A stretch of 64,000 nucleotides of DNA from Isoetes taiwanensis (GCA_021234155.1 JAJEKV010000102.1:1730456-1794455), one strand, 5' to 3'; shown: positions 22,111 to 34,890, numbered from the stretch's first letter. A program made the numbers and translations. The notes: generated from the sequence alone by a model not told the origin.

Positions 22111-22694
22111 AATTGGATGATCAACCTGTGAAGAAATTTACTCATGCACCCAACACCACTGGACCTCCAACCGATTGAGGTTCTCCTCATTCCCCACGCC
22201 ATAAGCACCCCCTGCACCAAGTTTTGCAGCCATTCTCGTATCACCAGCCATCAACCAAATCGCTCATTTTGCACCCAATCTGATCAACTACTTCCTCATG
22301 TTCAACCTAAACTTCGAAAAGTCCTGCTTTCGCTAACTCATCTAACGCAAGGGTAAGGTAAGGCACTCAAGTCCGCCAATGCTACCACACGACGGAGCCA
22401 ATGACCACCTAATGCCAATGCATATTCCAACACTGACCACTCAACATTGTCGCTGAAGTCGACCTCAACAATGAACATATCTATCACGAAAGCAACAACA
22501 ACCTACCTGACCACCACAACTACCCCGCAATCCTCTCCCTACTAACAAGAACTTGCTAAATCAAAATCTCTCACCTACTTAATTATCCCACAACTATGTC
22601 CAAAGACTACGAGCACATCTACAAAACCCGTGACACTGCTAATGCGCCGCCACATCAACACCCACTCTGCATGCACACGTACAAAAGGTCGTTT

Positions 22695-22940
22695 CACCAT
22701 GTTCAGATCGATGGTGGCGCCAAGCAAATAATCTTATTGGCGATAACTTACTTCCATTAATTGGGCATAAGGAGCTCCATATCGCCTCTTATGACATCAA
22801 GCTTGCGACCGGCCATATCACGCCACCACAAGGAGTTACACAACCAATACCAACAATATTGAGATCACACTCTACCATGGAATTCTATGGTTTGGAGAGC
22901 AAGGAGAAGATCCCTGAGATGCGAAATGTTAGTAGGATCT
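22695..22940 (+). pseudogene. Aspartic protease remnant
   Basis: HVQIDGGAKQIIL (Asp codon 22,711-22,713) has the position and shape of the retroelement protease active site (usually D[ST]GA, here DGGA). It is followed by LLPLIG, ELHIASYDIKLATG and a conserved-looking tail to EKIPEMRNV. Family proteases cleave the polyprotein. The Gly in place of Ser/Thr, if real, would disable it. Confidence 0.6.
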
Positions 22941-23639
22941 AATTCTTTTGGAGAGACACAAGCTAAAAAGCATTCACCATCGGGCTACGATCAACTTTGT
23001 TATCACGTATGGCAAGCTCATCGCTACTTTATGGATCTGGACCACGCCGACATTTCAGAGATCAACTCCATTGACTCTCAACAAGTTTGCAACACCTATC
23101 GCTGCCGGCGGCCGGGCCACTCACGGCTACCTGTATCACAATCAACCATGGGAAGACATGATATTGATAAAGGCATAAAGAATCGTTGACCCCTATTTGA
23201 CACCTTGTAACAACGCCATTGGTTCCATTATGAGGAGACCTGCACTCTCCTCCTCCTGCTCCAAGAAGACACCACACCAACTCCTAAGGGCACGCCCACT
23301 ATTTCAAAAATTGGTCAACATGAACTCGCCGCATTCTCAGGAGCCAGCCCACAATCGCTCGTGATGATCAAGTCATTCCACACATTCAAACCTCAAGAGA
23401 CAATTGATATTGGAACAAATCAACCAATCCGACGCACGCCAATTCACAAAGATTCAGAGCAAGCCATTGCGCTTATTCAACGTTTGCCAGGCTATTCCTT
23501 TGCTTGGAGCTACAAAGACCCTCCCAGGTATCAAGAAAGAATTGGGACAACTCTCTATTCCCACTGCCGATGCTAGACCCATCTAGCAACGATAAAGTAT
23601 CTACAACCTAAACTGCGAAAAGCAAGCAGTCGAAATTGA

Positions 23640-24210
23640 CAAGCTTGACTGACTTGCCCCAGGTCAAAACATTCAAATGGTAAGTCCTATTGTTATTGCC
23701 CCCAAACATACGAAAAATTGCCAGGTGGATTATAGAAAACCTAACTGCCACCTGAAGGGATCATTTCTCCCTTCACCTGATCAAGTGTTGCAAGATGCAA
23801 AGCAGCCAATGCAGATGTACCCCTTCATGGACGCTTCTCCTGCTATAATCAAATATCCATTCGAGAAGAAGATCAACCAAAGACTACCTTCACTACCCAT
23901 GGGCACCTTGCTACAAAGTCGCTCCTTTCTTGGATCGCTTCCAAACTCACCATCCACATTTCAACGATTATGTTTGCCGCCAAGAGTACATGCAAGTTCA
24001 TCCCTTTCTCAAAGTCTTTCTGTGATGACTTCTCCACTTACACCCACGCTATGGACCATTTGCAAAACTTGAACTAGTTTTTCAACGCCGGATGAAATCC
24101 GGAATTAGCCTCAATCCTAAAAAGTGCAACTTTCCTGTCACCCTGTGTACTCTGGGACATGTCGTGAGCTTCCTATACTTAAGATACAACGACCCAAAAT
24201 GCAAAATCAG
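23640..24210 (+). pseudogene. Ty3/gypsy-type reverse transcriptase (broken)
   Basis: The frame reads VSPIVIAPKHTKNCQVDYRK, then DQVLQDAK, MYPFMDASPA (motif A, catalytic Asp), PMGTL, SPSTFQRL, and in a shifted frame FCDDFSTYTHAMDHLQN (catalytic Asp pair at 24,024-24,029, usual form [FY][VL]DDF). SLNPKKCNF and LGHVVS complete the usual series. At least three frameshifts are present. Confidence 0.85.
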
Positions 24211-24399
24211 CCGTGGTCAATGAGCATATCCACTGCTTAACATCAAGGACACACGCTCCTTTCGCAAAAGTCACTTCTATGCCACCTTTATTCCTGAATT
24301 GGCAACTCTAATCACGATCCAATCACAAACCCATCGAAATCCATACACATGGACTTGACATCCTGATGCAAATCAAGCTTTTAAAGAACTCAAAGTCAA

Positions 24400-24790
24400 G
24401 CTCACAGTAAGCCCCGTGCTAGTAACACCACCTCAATGGGACAAACCATTCCATATCCATGTTATGTTTCCTACTATGACACGTTTTAGCTCAAGAGTAT
24501 GCACCCAAATCGACAAGCCCATCAGACACGCCACAGAAAAATCCCAACTCACTGAAAGAACTATTCTACTACCTAAAGGGGAAGCCCTTGGCCTTATCTT
24601 TGTGTACAACGCCGACACTATCTTCTTGGTATCAAATTCCGCTTATGTGATCATCAAGCTCTTCTATATTTAATCAATAAGCCAAACCCCACGCCGAATT
24701 CGCTCGATGGATATTGATATTGCAAGAGTTTGCCCTTGAAATTATTCACAAGTCGACGCCACACCCGCCCCCACTATCTTTCACGCGATA
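24400..24790 (+). pseudogene. RNase H region (broken)
   Basis: VLVTPPQWDKPFHIHV matches the start of the Ty3/gypsy RT-RNase H connection. In other frames HYLLGIKFRL and DHQALLYLINKP give the primer-template part, and a weak DALSR-like end is near 24,780. Broken by indels. Confidence 0.7.
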
Positions 24791-24899
24791 CACGCGATGA
24801 TCCCCTGAAGGAGTTCACGATGCCCTTCCCGATGCTCAACCGCTCGTCACCGCCAATTTCATTGGTACCACGACTATCAACGCCTCACTTCCAAGCACT

Positions 24900-26035
24900 C
24901 AAGTGACCCCACGCTTCTCCAGAAAAGACAATCAAGATAAACAACAATTCCTTCACAAGTACCTAGATTATACGATGGTTGCTGGCCATTCCTATAAATG
25001 GCAAAGACAATGTGCTCCGACGATGCGTTCTTCCTCACTTAAGTCCTCGACGAAGTCAAACAAGCCTAATGTAAGGACTTGGCAAAGGGTCATTTTCAGC
25101 GGAGACAACACAAGAAGGAAACTCCTCTGCCGGGTATTACCGGCCCACGCCAAAGATGCCTCTACAAATACACACGCATCGCAGGATGTTTGTCGTGAGG
25201 CTTCAGACCCACTACCTGCGACGCCTCACACACCACACACGCCTCTCCCCTTGCCAAATAAGGATTTTGTTGGTCCCATGGACCCACCCGCAATCAACAC
25301 TAGGGCACGCCACATTCTAGTCTTCACCGACCATGCAACCAAACAATAAGCGCAGTTTCACCGACAACATCTACCGCTAGTACAAATGGCGTTCTACAAG
25401 AACATCATCACGCTGACTTGGATGTCCCTTAGAATTAGTTAGTGATCGTGGGAGTTCATTTCATCAATCACACTATTGCTCTAACCTACCAACTATCTCA
25501 AGCATTATCTATCACGTAAAAGCACGCCTACTATCCCCTGCGGTAATGGCTTGGTCAAAGTACAAAACAAGAGCTTATCCACATTCAAGAAGACGGTGAT
25601 CCACAAGAAAGATTGGCAAGATAAGTTACCTACGCTTTATGGGCTTACAATACAACATACAAAGTAGCAATCGTCAAACACCTTTTCGACTTGTATGGCC
25701 AAGAGGTTCTTATGCCTTTTGAGTTCATTTTACCTCACTCAAATTCTTGCTAGAAGTAAATGTAACATAATCCATCACAGCTTTGGTAAGAACGAAGTAT
25801 CAACCGGAACAACCGATGAACCAAGAGATGCTTTTCTTAGACTTCAACAAGGCAAACAACTACAAAAACAATGGCATGACAAACACATCAAAAAACAAAA
25901 CTTTTCAAATTGGCGACTTAGTTCTTCTTTGCATTTAATTCGATATCAACAAATATCCGCAAACTCAAGCCTCTATGGTCGACCATACAAAATTCCTAGA
26001 TACCACATCCCGGAGTTTTACAATTACAAGAATTG
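24900..26035 (+). pseudogene. Integrase core and C-terminal region (broken)
   Basis: The readable order is KDFVGPMDPPAINTRARHI and VFTDHATK (core, first Asp in TDHATK, about 25,325-25,345), then HFINHTIALTYQLSQ, an AYYP...ESTN-like segment, ALWAYNTTYKVA, and YGQEVLMPFEFIL (about 25,700-25,740). KQLQKQWHDKHIKKQNF and a GDLVLL-like segment follow (25,850-25,930), as in the DNA-binding C-terminus. No chromodomain is recognised. Confidence 0.78.
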
Positions 26036-29000
26036 ATGGCACCCATTTCCTACATTAGTCAATGGATTTCACCAAGAAATTTCAAACCCCCTCGCTAAAA
26101 AAGATCCTTAGCTCAAGAACAAAATTTACAACAAGATACCACTTGTACAAATTTATGAGAAACACTTTTCTATTATGTACAAAATTGCCCGGTTGGGCTA
26201 CATTCACACAGGATTTTTTCAATCCTAAAAGTCCTAAACTAAACAAAAATTGGGAAAACCCTATCATGTCAAGCTATCAAATTTCTTTACTCTGGGCACT
26301 CCACTCTGAGGATGTGCTAAGCCCCACAACAAGCGACCACTCAAAATTTAACGACACCCGCTTATCGAAGTTCATTCCCAAGTTGATTCGGCCAAGGTTT
26401 CCAACCAAGGATCCATAGGGATCCCACATTCTCAGACGCCACGGGACGACGCTCGCCCATCTGGTGATAATTCAGCCGCTAAGCTCACCGAATCACAGTA
26501 TCGAAGTTCTCCATCTACCTAATTTTTGGTTCTTCTCGACTTAACCTAACCTCCAATTTGTATTTAATATCAACCCTAGCACTGCTCACCTAAAGGTCAC
26601 CTCACGTGATATTCAAGGTGAATATCCCCTGCTAATCGAGCATTTTTGTACCTCGCAAACTTTTCGACTCTTTAATATTCTCAATAACCGCCAGCTAATA
26701 CCGCCCCATTAAAAGTTTTTATTCTCCCGCCAGAACTCTCACGCATCTTGGTCTGTCGTCTCTTGAGATTCTCAATCGTCACTTCATCTTCACACCGGTC
26801 TCCTACCACTCTCCAAAAAAACCCTTCCCAACCGCTACTCCACTCCTCACTTTTCACTCATACTCCACTCCGGCCCCTTCCGACTTCTCAGACTTGGCCA
26901 TCTCTACCTTCAAGATGGCTTCTACCTCCAAGAACTCAACACCTCGGACAAGTATCTAATGGATCCACAAGAATTCAAATATCAAGTTCGCTTTCATCCG
27001 CATCTAGCCCTACATCCGCATCACCTATATCCTCCCTCAAGGAGTTCCTGACAGACAAGTAACAGAACTCCCGGCTTCCCAACAAGAACAAATTACGCTA
27101 ATTTGTGGTTAACCTCGGTGAAGGCAGTAAGATGGATGAAGCCTCCCAAGTCGATGGAAACCCTATACTCCTAAACCTCAAACCATAGCCTTCTACCCAA
27201 TCCAATGCCTTGTCTTACCTTGACGCTGGTAACATGATATTTCCAAATTCTCAGTTTATTCCTATAATGTCATATCAAAACCAAGTCGTTCACCTTCCAA
27301 AGCAACATGATGCCTTTACCAAGTTTCTTTGAGGAAATTTTTGGGTTACTCCATGAAGAATACCTCTATTAACCATGTTTTCTACCATCCGTGCATTTAT
27401 ATCCTCACCAACACCAATCGGAACAATCAATTGACTCAACTCGTGACGTAGATTTCCAACAGAACTTGACACTCGTAAAAATCCTAACTCTTCCTCTAAT
27501 GCCCCATGGGAGCCTAATTTCCGTGCTTTCATTAATCATCGCACCACGCTACCATCATGCCCCTCCAATTGCCAACATCCTCGACCTTATTGATGCTTTG
27601 AAAGGTCTTCAACCAAACTCTCCTCCCCTTCCTCAAAGACCATCAATCTCTAAGAAACAACTCCGCATTTAAATATTTCACAACCACCGCCTCCACCTCC
27701 CCAGAATTCCAATTTCTAAAACCTATTCCTTCCTTCGATAACCGGGGAACCACCGTAACAACCAGCTAACCTGTGCAACAATTCCACTTTCGCATCAACA
27801 AAGAATAAAGAAAAACAACAAAGAAGAGCTATCAACAAAACTCACTGATCTCACGAGTACTCACGCGACACTCCACAAAGAATGACCAAGGATCTATAAA
27901 CAAGGGTGACAGCACCAAAGCCATCCCATCCACCTCCTCACACCGGGATACCACAAAGGAAGTCAGCTCACCGCCTTTGATGCCCGCCAAGGATCATCAC
28001 TGCACTTCATAGTACCACCGTGTGGCACCCACACGCAGTCCGGACCAACCTGCCGGCCGCAACCCCCGGAAGACCGACGGTCGATCAGGCCGTGAGAAGA
28101 AGCCTCAGACAATCAATTCATGATCCATCGAGCAACCCTTCATCAATCCCAAAGATATTGTCAAGGAACCTCATGAGTCCTCAAACAAAACGACACCAAG
28201 TACACCCATCTTCAGACACGCCACAACACCTGTCAGCCTAATAATGCTATCAATCGGTGAACAAAGACACTGCATTTACCCAACTTGATACTTGAGTCCA
28301 AGGTCACGAATTTCAAACCACCCTGCGTAATAAGGATGCTCAAGACGCATCTCTCCAAGGCAAGTTGGTAGACCAGCTCACCAAGAAAACACGCCGCAGC
28401 ATGCTCTTTGAAATACCGCACTCAAACACTCTTGCAAGCTACCCGACTTCAAGCTCCTCCGGATTCCCAAACTTCCCGGCCAAGTCGACACCTCACACGC
28501 GAAGTCACTAACCGCATCATCCCGGCAACAAGACATCATTGCGATTACAAGATACGCTCGAGCAGCCGAGCAGATGCCAGATGATGCGGTTAGTGCATCA
28601 AACTTATCGCCTTGCTTCGCCATTCCCCCGACTGTCCTGCCGCCAGCTACCATGACTATGTGCAAGCAAGGGCAAACACTTTCTTTATTCGTCGAGAAAC
28701 AAGGGTGATACCACAAGTCCTCGATCAGAAGCCGAGCATCGAACGACATTGGCCCTTGATGTTCTGCCCACCCAATCCAGGCACACTTTGTGCTCTCGGC
28801 CAATTTTGATATCCTGCTGTGCTGCGCATCTCACTCATTTCTCGCCTCGTAACCATAGCCCCCGCTTGGTCATGTACCACTTCTACCGCATGTTACTGTA
28901 CCATCTGATAAACGCATCGAGAACTTTAAAGGAGATACACAAAGTTGTGTTCTTTGACCAAAGAACAAGTACTCCAAGATACAAAAATTTCAAACCTGCT

Positions 29001-29944
29001 ACCTCTAATACATGCCTTCTACGTAAAGAAGTGGAGCTATGGCTAGTCAACTTGGCACGCCCTTCTATGATAACTAACAAGAACTTGACCTGCAATGCTT
29101 GTTCTACAACATTATGCTTCCTTGCACAACATGACACTTGAGCTGAAAAACGCCCTCCCGATGAGGGGACCCCCTGACTGATAAAGACATGTACATTCCA
29201 AAGGTATGGGGAGACAGCTACCAAACAGCCTACCCCGAGAAGATATTATTGAATTCCAAGAACAGATGGTGATGACCTAGCACCAACCCCCAAACAAATC
29301 CGAGTACCCATAGCAAGCTGATGCCCACCTCTCGATCACAATAATTCCCCAAAGATGGAGACAAGAATTGGACTATCAAAGAACATGCAGATTGGACACC
29401 CACTAATTGCAAAACAGTATTGTAAGTAGACCCATCGCCATCCGGCAGACGAAATGGCGCAGGATACAGACTTTTGGCAACACCAACAACCTGATATACA
29501 TGCCCACGCGTTGTTCAGAAGACCGCCTGCACGCAATTTCGGTCTCAGAACCTTCCTTGCCAAGGCCAAAACTTCAGCTGATCCATTGTATTTCTATAGC
29601 GTAATTTCAGCACTATGACCATACCCGTAGTATGCGTAAAACTAGTGCCGCATCCATTTTGCAACCCCAATGCAAATGCCGGAAAGTTCTAAGTTGGACT
29701 TGTCTTATAGCATGGAGATCACAAATCTTCCATCCGAGATCCACGCTTACCGAGAACAGATTTCAAGGCTTTCTCAGAGCAGCCTAATGTTCGGGCATCC
29801 AGACTCAAGCAAATCTGAAAAGAGACTAACAAATACTCAAGTGAATACAAGAAGCTGAGCTCTCATCTCTATATTCAAGATCGAAAAGATGAACCAGGAT
29901 TCTACCCCTAATTCATGCCCCTTTCTACAATAAGTGTAGTTTGG
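26036..29944 (+). other. 3.9-kb region between integrase and 3' LTR, unrecognised
   Basis: Only short frames on both strands, none with a recognisable motif. It is long for a simple 3' untranslated region of this family. It could hold an extra decayed ORF or nested fragments. C-rich coding-like composition on the plus strand at 26,740-28,250 hints at former coding sequence. Confidence 0.4.
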
Positions 29945-29954
29945 TAGGGGGGAG
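29945..29954 (+). other. Polypurine tract before 3' LTR
   Basis: TAGGGGGGAG lies about 20 bp upstream of the start of clear LTR similarity. It is the expected plus-strand primer site for reverse transcription. Confidence 0.6.
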
Positions 29955-29975
29955 TAAGTTAGCCCGCAGTTCGGG

Positions 29976-30550
29976 TGCATACGGTGTCTATACTTGCCGC
30001 ATGAGTGGCGCAGGCCCCACCGCCACTCTGTCCAAGTTGGGGAGGGATCCACAGAGCCACTTCAAGGGTCAAAGCTCTCCAAGAAGTGTATGACCCAAAG
30101 GTAGTGGACCCACTGGCCACTACTTGTCTCAGTAGCGCCCGAGCGACAACCGATTCTCACCGAGTGCCCGCAGTGAGCACGCTGTCAGCGATGAGGACTG
30201 GGATTCAGGTCTTGAAGCCAATTCGGGTGTTCCTATATATTGCAGCATTTTGTTCCTTCGAAGGTTCGTGAGTGTTCTTTGTGTCACCACAGAGCGCATA
30301 TGCCGTCGCTCACAGCGCCTTTGAGCCACCAGGCCACTTGTTTTGATCAATGGATTGTCGTGGTTCTCCACAAGTGTCTGTGCTCTCCCATTGTGTATTG
30401 GTAAATTGCCGCTTTATCCGAAGCTTTTCGTTTTTCCTCTCATAGCAAAATCCCGCTACATAAGAGTGTTCGTGATTTACCCTCGCCGACTTCAAGGATC
30501 TCACGTAGATCTGCCCTCAGCGCATCCCCGCGTCTCTAATTCCCCAAACA
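29976..30550 (+). repeat. 3' LTR of the plus-strand Ty3/gypsy-type element
   Basis: TGCATACGG start, TATA-like CCTATATATTG near 30,230, CCCCAAACA end. Diverges from the 5' LTR by many substitutions and indels, more than a young element would show, though part of this is probably sequencing error. Confidence 0.85.
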
Positions 30551-30654
30551 AGATGCCATGCAAACGTACTTTGGTGAAGTGCCAAAGATCCAATGCAAGA
30601 TTCCCAGGGTGCTTACATGGCAAGAAATGTGCCATTTTAGAAAGTTTGTCACCA

Positions 30655-31110
30655 CTACCATTTAAGGCAACAAACCCTTAAGGTTCGTGGGAAGCCCCAC
30701 GATAAAATCCCATGGTAATAACTTCTCACTTCGCATTGGGTATATCGAGAGTTGCAATTCCAGAGAGTACGAACCGCTTCGGCCTTTGTTTGCCGACAAG
30801 TCCGCACGCTTAATGTACCGCAATATGCTTCTTCATGCCCGCCGAATAGTCGGAGCGGATTTTTGAAATAAGTTTTCATAAATCTCGCATGCCCTCGCTA
30901 TCTGAGATGTTATAATTATGTGTATCGCGGAAGAATGAGTTTCCTAACCTGCACGCCCTGAACACATAACGTGTCCTTATAATAAAGGAGTTCAGCTTCC
31001 TTTCTTATAATGGCGAAGGTTTTCCTTTCCTTATCTGTTTCAAGCGCTTTACATACACTCGGCCATACCTCTTGGAATTCCTGACTATAGGAGTGTGGAA
31101 ATAGCATTAC
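30655..31110 (-). pseudogene. Integrase N-terminal region (broken)
   Basis: KVCKALETDKERKTFAIIRK is followed by AELLYYKDTLCVQGVQVRKL, the zinc-binding-domain approach of gypsy integrases. After a frame change come ENLFQKSAP and DIPNAK.EVITM, equivalent to the ...PIPxWKWxxIxMDF entry to the catalytic core. The catalytic core itself is cut off at 30,551. Confidence 0.7.
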
Positions 31111-31139
31111 AATGCGTATGTGAGTGACTAATAGATGCC

Positions 31140-31450
31140 TCGAAAGGCATCATGAAACTACATTATGCTTGTCGGGCTTATAAATGACTTCAAAGTCATA
31201 TTCCTCCGTGAATTCCATCCACCGCTTTTGTCTCAAGTTAAGATGGGGGTTATGCGAAAGATATATTGAGGCTTTGTGATCAAGATCAACTAAAATCGCC
31301 GTCTAAGCAAATAATGCCGCCTAACACGCAGCACTACAACGGCAAGTAACCTCTGTCAAATGCGGGGTATCGTTGTTCTCGGCATCATTCATCTTTCGAG
31401 TCATAAAGCAATTACCCGACCTTTGCATTAAAAACACCCCCAAGAGCTAT
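31140..31450 (-). pseudogene. RNase H C-terminal part (broken)
   Basis: DHKASIYLSHNPHLNLRQKR continues WMEFTEEYDFEVIYKPDKHN and VVS on the minus strand, a textbook Ty3/gypsy RNase H end. A stop replaces the expected ADALSR. Confidence 0.85.
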
Positions 31451-31599
31451 CTGGACGTTAGCATCCGTGGCAACCCATCATCCTTCGAGGATCTCGGCAT
31501 ATTGTGTTAATCGAGCCATGGTCAAAGCATCCTTCAAAGCCAGGCCCAGACTTTCTTTCCAAAGGTGTTATCCAATCCTGACCTTGTCATGTTTGGTCG

Positions 31600-32290
31600 T
31601 GCCGCTTAGAGGTGCAAATGAGTCATAAAAGTCCTCGGCAAACTTACTGCGAATACTGCCAAACCTAGAAAAACTCCGAACCCTATTATTATTGGTTGAA
31701 TGGGCCATTCCTTGATCCGCCTTTTGATTTTAGCCGGGCCGGGTGCTATTCCTCCGCAGATACATATGATTCATAATCCACCTTAGTGGTGGCAAAATGA
31801 CACTTAGAGAACTGGCATACAATTGGTGTCTTCATGCCAAGCAAAGATGCCGCTCATGATTTTCCAATGTTTTATCAGATATGAGGATATCATCAAAGAA
31901 TATAACAACAAAATCATCAAGGTATTCTCGAAGACATCATTCATAAGGCGATAAAGGTAGCTGAGCATTGGTCAGCCAAATGGCATCATCAGAATTCATA
32001 ATGACCGAATCTATTCGAAAGCGTACTTATGGATGTCATCCTCTTTTCGTATTTGGTGATATCCTCGAGCGAAGATCAATCTTGAGAAATTATTTAGCCC
32101 CTGCAACGATCCATAAGATCATCGCCCGCGGTAAAGCATACGCATTCTAATAGTATGCTTATTTAGTTGCCGTAATCAATGCACATTCTCATGGTGCCAT
32201 CTTTCTTCTTAACAAAAAGTATTGGGGCTCCAAAGGGTGAAACACTAGGCCCGATGAAGCCTAACTTAAGGAGTTCCCCGCAATCGCTTC
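31600..32290 (-). pseudogene. Ty3/gypsy reverse transcriptase (broken)
   Basis: [20 protein letters not shown] is followed by [16 protein letters not shown] (about 32,270-32,165), then DDLMDR, a GHYEF segment and YLDDFVVIFFDDILIS (about 31,930-31,885), with the catalytic Asp pair in FFDDI. The frame is interrupted by several stops and shifts. Confidence 0.85.
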
Positions 32291-32919
32291 TTAAGCTCTG
32301 CTAACTCGTGAAGACTCATCCGTATGGGGCTCCACTGTAGGCTTGGTGCCCGTTCCAAAGTATTTCACATTCCACCCTCCGGCGGGTGGTAGCCATGGAT
32401 TTCACCAGAAAAGACTGATCAGATATTCCCAAGAATCATGGCTATTGGCGGAGGCAAGGCATCAAGGGCTTCATCCTCAAGCTTAGACTTAGCTTCTACG
32501 GAAGCAAGTTGACCATGCCTATCAGAATCGCGGATTTCTCGAGCCCTATGCAATTCACGAAGGAAATGCATTGCATAATAGGGTTAACCTTTTACCTCGC
32601 TATCGTAATCCTGCCCCATTGGCCGCTGCTTGAAGGTAACCTCCTGCTTTCTCACAATCAATATTGGCTTTTGGCGGCCAAGAACTCCATTCCCACAATG
32701 AGATCATACCGCCAATGTCCATTATTTCGCCCCGAGAGCAACAGTGCTCCCGCAACTCAATATTCAAGTTGATGCTAATTTACCACGCGTGATATATGGC
32801 ACCACTTGCCAACGAATCGGACGTGGTTTAGACCTCGTGAGGGGAGTTGCAAGACTTCGCCATTCTAGGAGATGCAAAATTATGCGTACTCACCCGTATA
32901 CATAAGGATGACAAATGGT

Positions 32920-33684
32920 TTACAATCTACTTGACCAAATCGTAGAAATATCAGATGGTCGATGGTTGGCTTGGCCTGCTTCAATGGCGGCAAATATGTG
33001 ACTCACCTTTTGTATATAGTCAAAGCGATCAACCGCCACGATTCTCCGGGCGCTTCCCAATCCATATCCGCTTAGAGCAAACGACTGCCCCGGGTAATGT
33101 AAGGGCATTCTTGCACGCATGGTGTTCCCGGCGAAACACCAATAGCGTGCCCTGTCCTTGCATAACTGCTCACGCCGCCTCGAGGAATAGTTTGAAGAAT
33201 ATCCCCAAAGCTCCTCAAGGTACTCAAAGGTTTCTCCTGTGATATTGAAAAAAAGACCTTTTTTCCGCCTTCCATACCCCGGTGAGGCAGGAGGCCCCGG
33301 CCGGGTGAACGCCTGTGAAGGTGTATACCCTTTGTTCCGAGGAAACAAGAGGTTCATGGTGGCTGATACCTTGGGGTGTCTTTTCACGCCAATGCCTTTG
33401 CTTCGCCTCGCAATCGCCCAGGATCTATGGCCCGCACTCATTTTTTTGAGAGTAGGGGATAGGCCCCTACGTAGCCCCCTCAACCGCCTGGCCGCCATTA
33501 ATCCCCTCGACATATAAGTTGAAGCGCATAAACTCATCCAGATAAGCTTGACAAATATGCTCTTCCGCTCCAAACGATAGAAAGTTTGATTCATTGCACC
33601 GATGAGCCTTTGGCACATAGTGTGATTTAAGGCTTTAGCAAAAACTTTGTAACGGCACCTCCCTGTAAGCACATGAGCGCGCAT
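32920..33684 (-). pseudogene. Gag-type region with zinc-knuckle remnant
   Basis: A 254-codon minus-strand frame. GHRSWAIARRSKGIGVKRHP (about 33,450-33,390) looks like the second half of a CX2CX4HX4C knuckle (GHRSWDC) whose Cys ligands are lost or misread. The C-terminal part is probably out of the original frame. Upstream (33,700-34,130) coding character continues without a clear motif. Confidence 0.5.
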
Positions 33685-34130
33685 ACCCTTCCACCAAAAT
33701 CCTGGCGATCCTCAGAAGATTAGTGGGGCCACTTTACTAATGTCTTTTTCACCATCCCATATGACTTTTCAAATTCCTCGTGATTTCATCTAGCCATGAC
33801 TCCTAAGATTCACCCTATTCCCGGTTTTTCCCGAGAACTACGCAAGTTTTCGATTCTTCCAGATGCTCGATGGCGAATCCACCATTTTTTGGCAATCCTT
33901 TTACTAGCCTTTGGCATGATCAGCCTCATCCTCGAGGGAATCAAGAGTCATAAGACCCCGAGGCAAAGATCCGAAGGAGGAAGTAGGGCGTATCCTCTGA
34001 TCGACTTGCACAGCAGTGCAGTGCCGGTGGTGGCGGCGGTTCAATGGAGCAGAATCTCCGTCCATACTCCCGCTGGGATTCTCACAGGTAATATATGCTT
34101 GGAGCTCCTGTGAAGTCTAGGCTTCATAAT

Positions 34131-34614
34131 CATAAGCTCCCGCCCGAGGTAAGATACCGAAAAAAAGTTTCATGGCGCTGGCCTAAATAGGAAGAGGAGA
34201 AAGATGATAAGCAAATCATCCCATACGTGATAACAAGAAGTAAACACCAAACAACAATAAGGACAAGAAAGAGAATTAAAGAAAACAGTTTTATTATGAA
34301 GACAAAGTCACAGCTTACATTAAAGGATCAACAAGCTTAACAAGACTTGAGGTCAGATATCACAAAACGAGGATTACGACAGACAATAATACAAATAAAA
34401 GCACAAGTAGCTATGAAAAGATCTGGGAGATGAGGCCTAGGTCTGCGGAAGGGCATGTAATGGAGTAGCGAATACTCCCTGCATCGCCTAACTACTTTAT
34501 AGCGAGCCCACGCCTAGATGATCACATATTGGTAATCCAAGGTAGGACTAATGATCAATAAGTTGAAGAGGTCTCGGGCGCGAGAAGATCCGCCAGAGAT
34601 GATCATTTGGTGAC
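34131..34614. other. Non-coding gap before block B
   Basis: A/T-rich with long purine runs (34,160-34,330). No frame of note, and no LTR ends or primer binding site recognised. It may hold the 3' untranslated part of the minus-strand acidic gene. Confidence 0.4.
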
Positions 34615-34890
34615 GCTAGAAAGGCTTCGTGGTTTCACATATCCCAATAGTTCCACGCATCTAATGAAAGGCCTCGCAGATTCTCAAGGCGGCAGTACCT
34701 GGGTTGATATTAACAATTTCAAAACCCTTAATGGGGGTCATAGGGTTCGCTTTTCCCCTGGCTCTTTCTTCGCCATAATTGTCATCATCATCCTCATACT
34801 CTCCATCCTCTTCCCTCATAGCCCCGCCTCCGGGGTGGTTCGCCCTCATGTCGGTGTTCTTCGTGTTTTTTCTCTCTCTTTTTCGATCTC
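34615..34890 (-). pseudogene. Acidic hypothetical frame, copy B
   Basis: Counterpart of 1-277. EEDGEYEDDDDNYGEE and KANPMTPIKGFEIVNI are readable, with the Glu/Pro run altered by small indels. Not recognised as a family. Confidence 0.45.

Larger units (their letters stand above)
19839..30550 (+). mobile_element. Ty3/gypsy-type LTR retrotransposon with both LTRs
   Basis: Direct repeats of about 0.55 kb at 19,839-20,379 and 29,976-30,550 flank a 9.6-kb interior. In order the interior has a Gag zinc knuckle, aspartic protease, RT, RNase H and integrase, the Ty3/gypsy domain order. A G-rich polypurine tract precedes the 3' LTR. About 3.9 kb between integrase and 3' LTR holds nothing recognised. 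All frames are broken by small indels. No primer binding site matching initiator Met follows the 5' LTR. No matching target duplication is seen at 19,830-19,838 and 30,551-30,560. The left junction coincides with the end of duplicated block A. Confidence 0.88.
30551..34130 (-). mobile_element. Truncated minus-strand Ty3/gypsy polyprotein
   Basis: Read right to left: Gag with zinc-knuckle remnant (about 33,460-33,400), protease tail, RT (32,290-31,650), RNase H (31,450-31,140) and the integrase N-terminal part (31,110-30,650). It then stops abruptly at the 3' LTR of the neighbouring element. The rest of its integrase and its downstream LTR are not found on the other side of that element. No 5' LTR is recognised right of 34,130. 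Its sequence differs from the plus-strand element, so it is a separate family. Confidence 0.82.
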
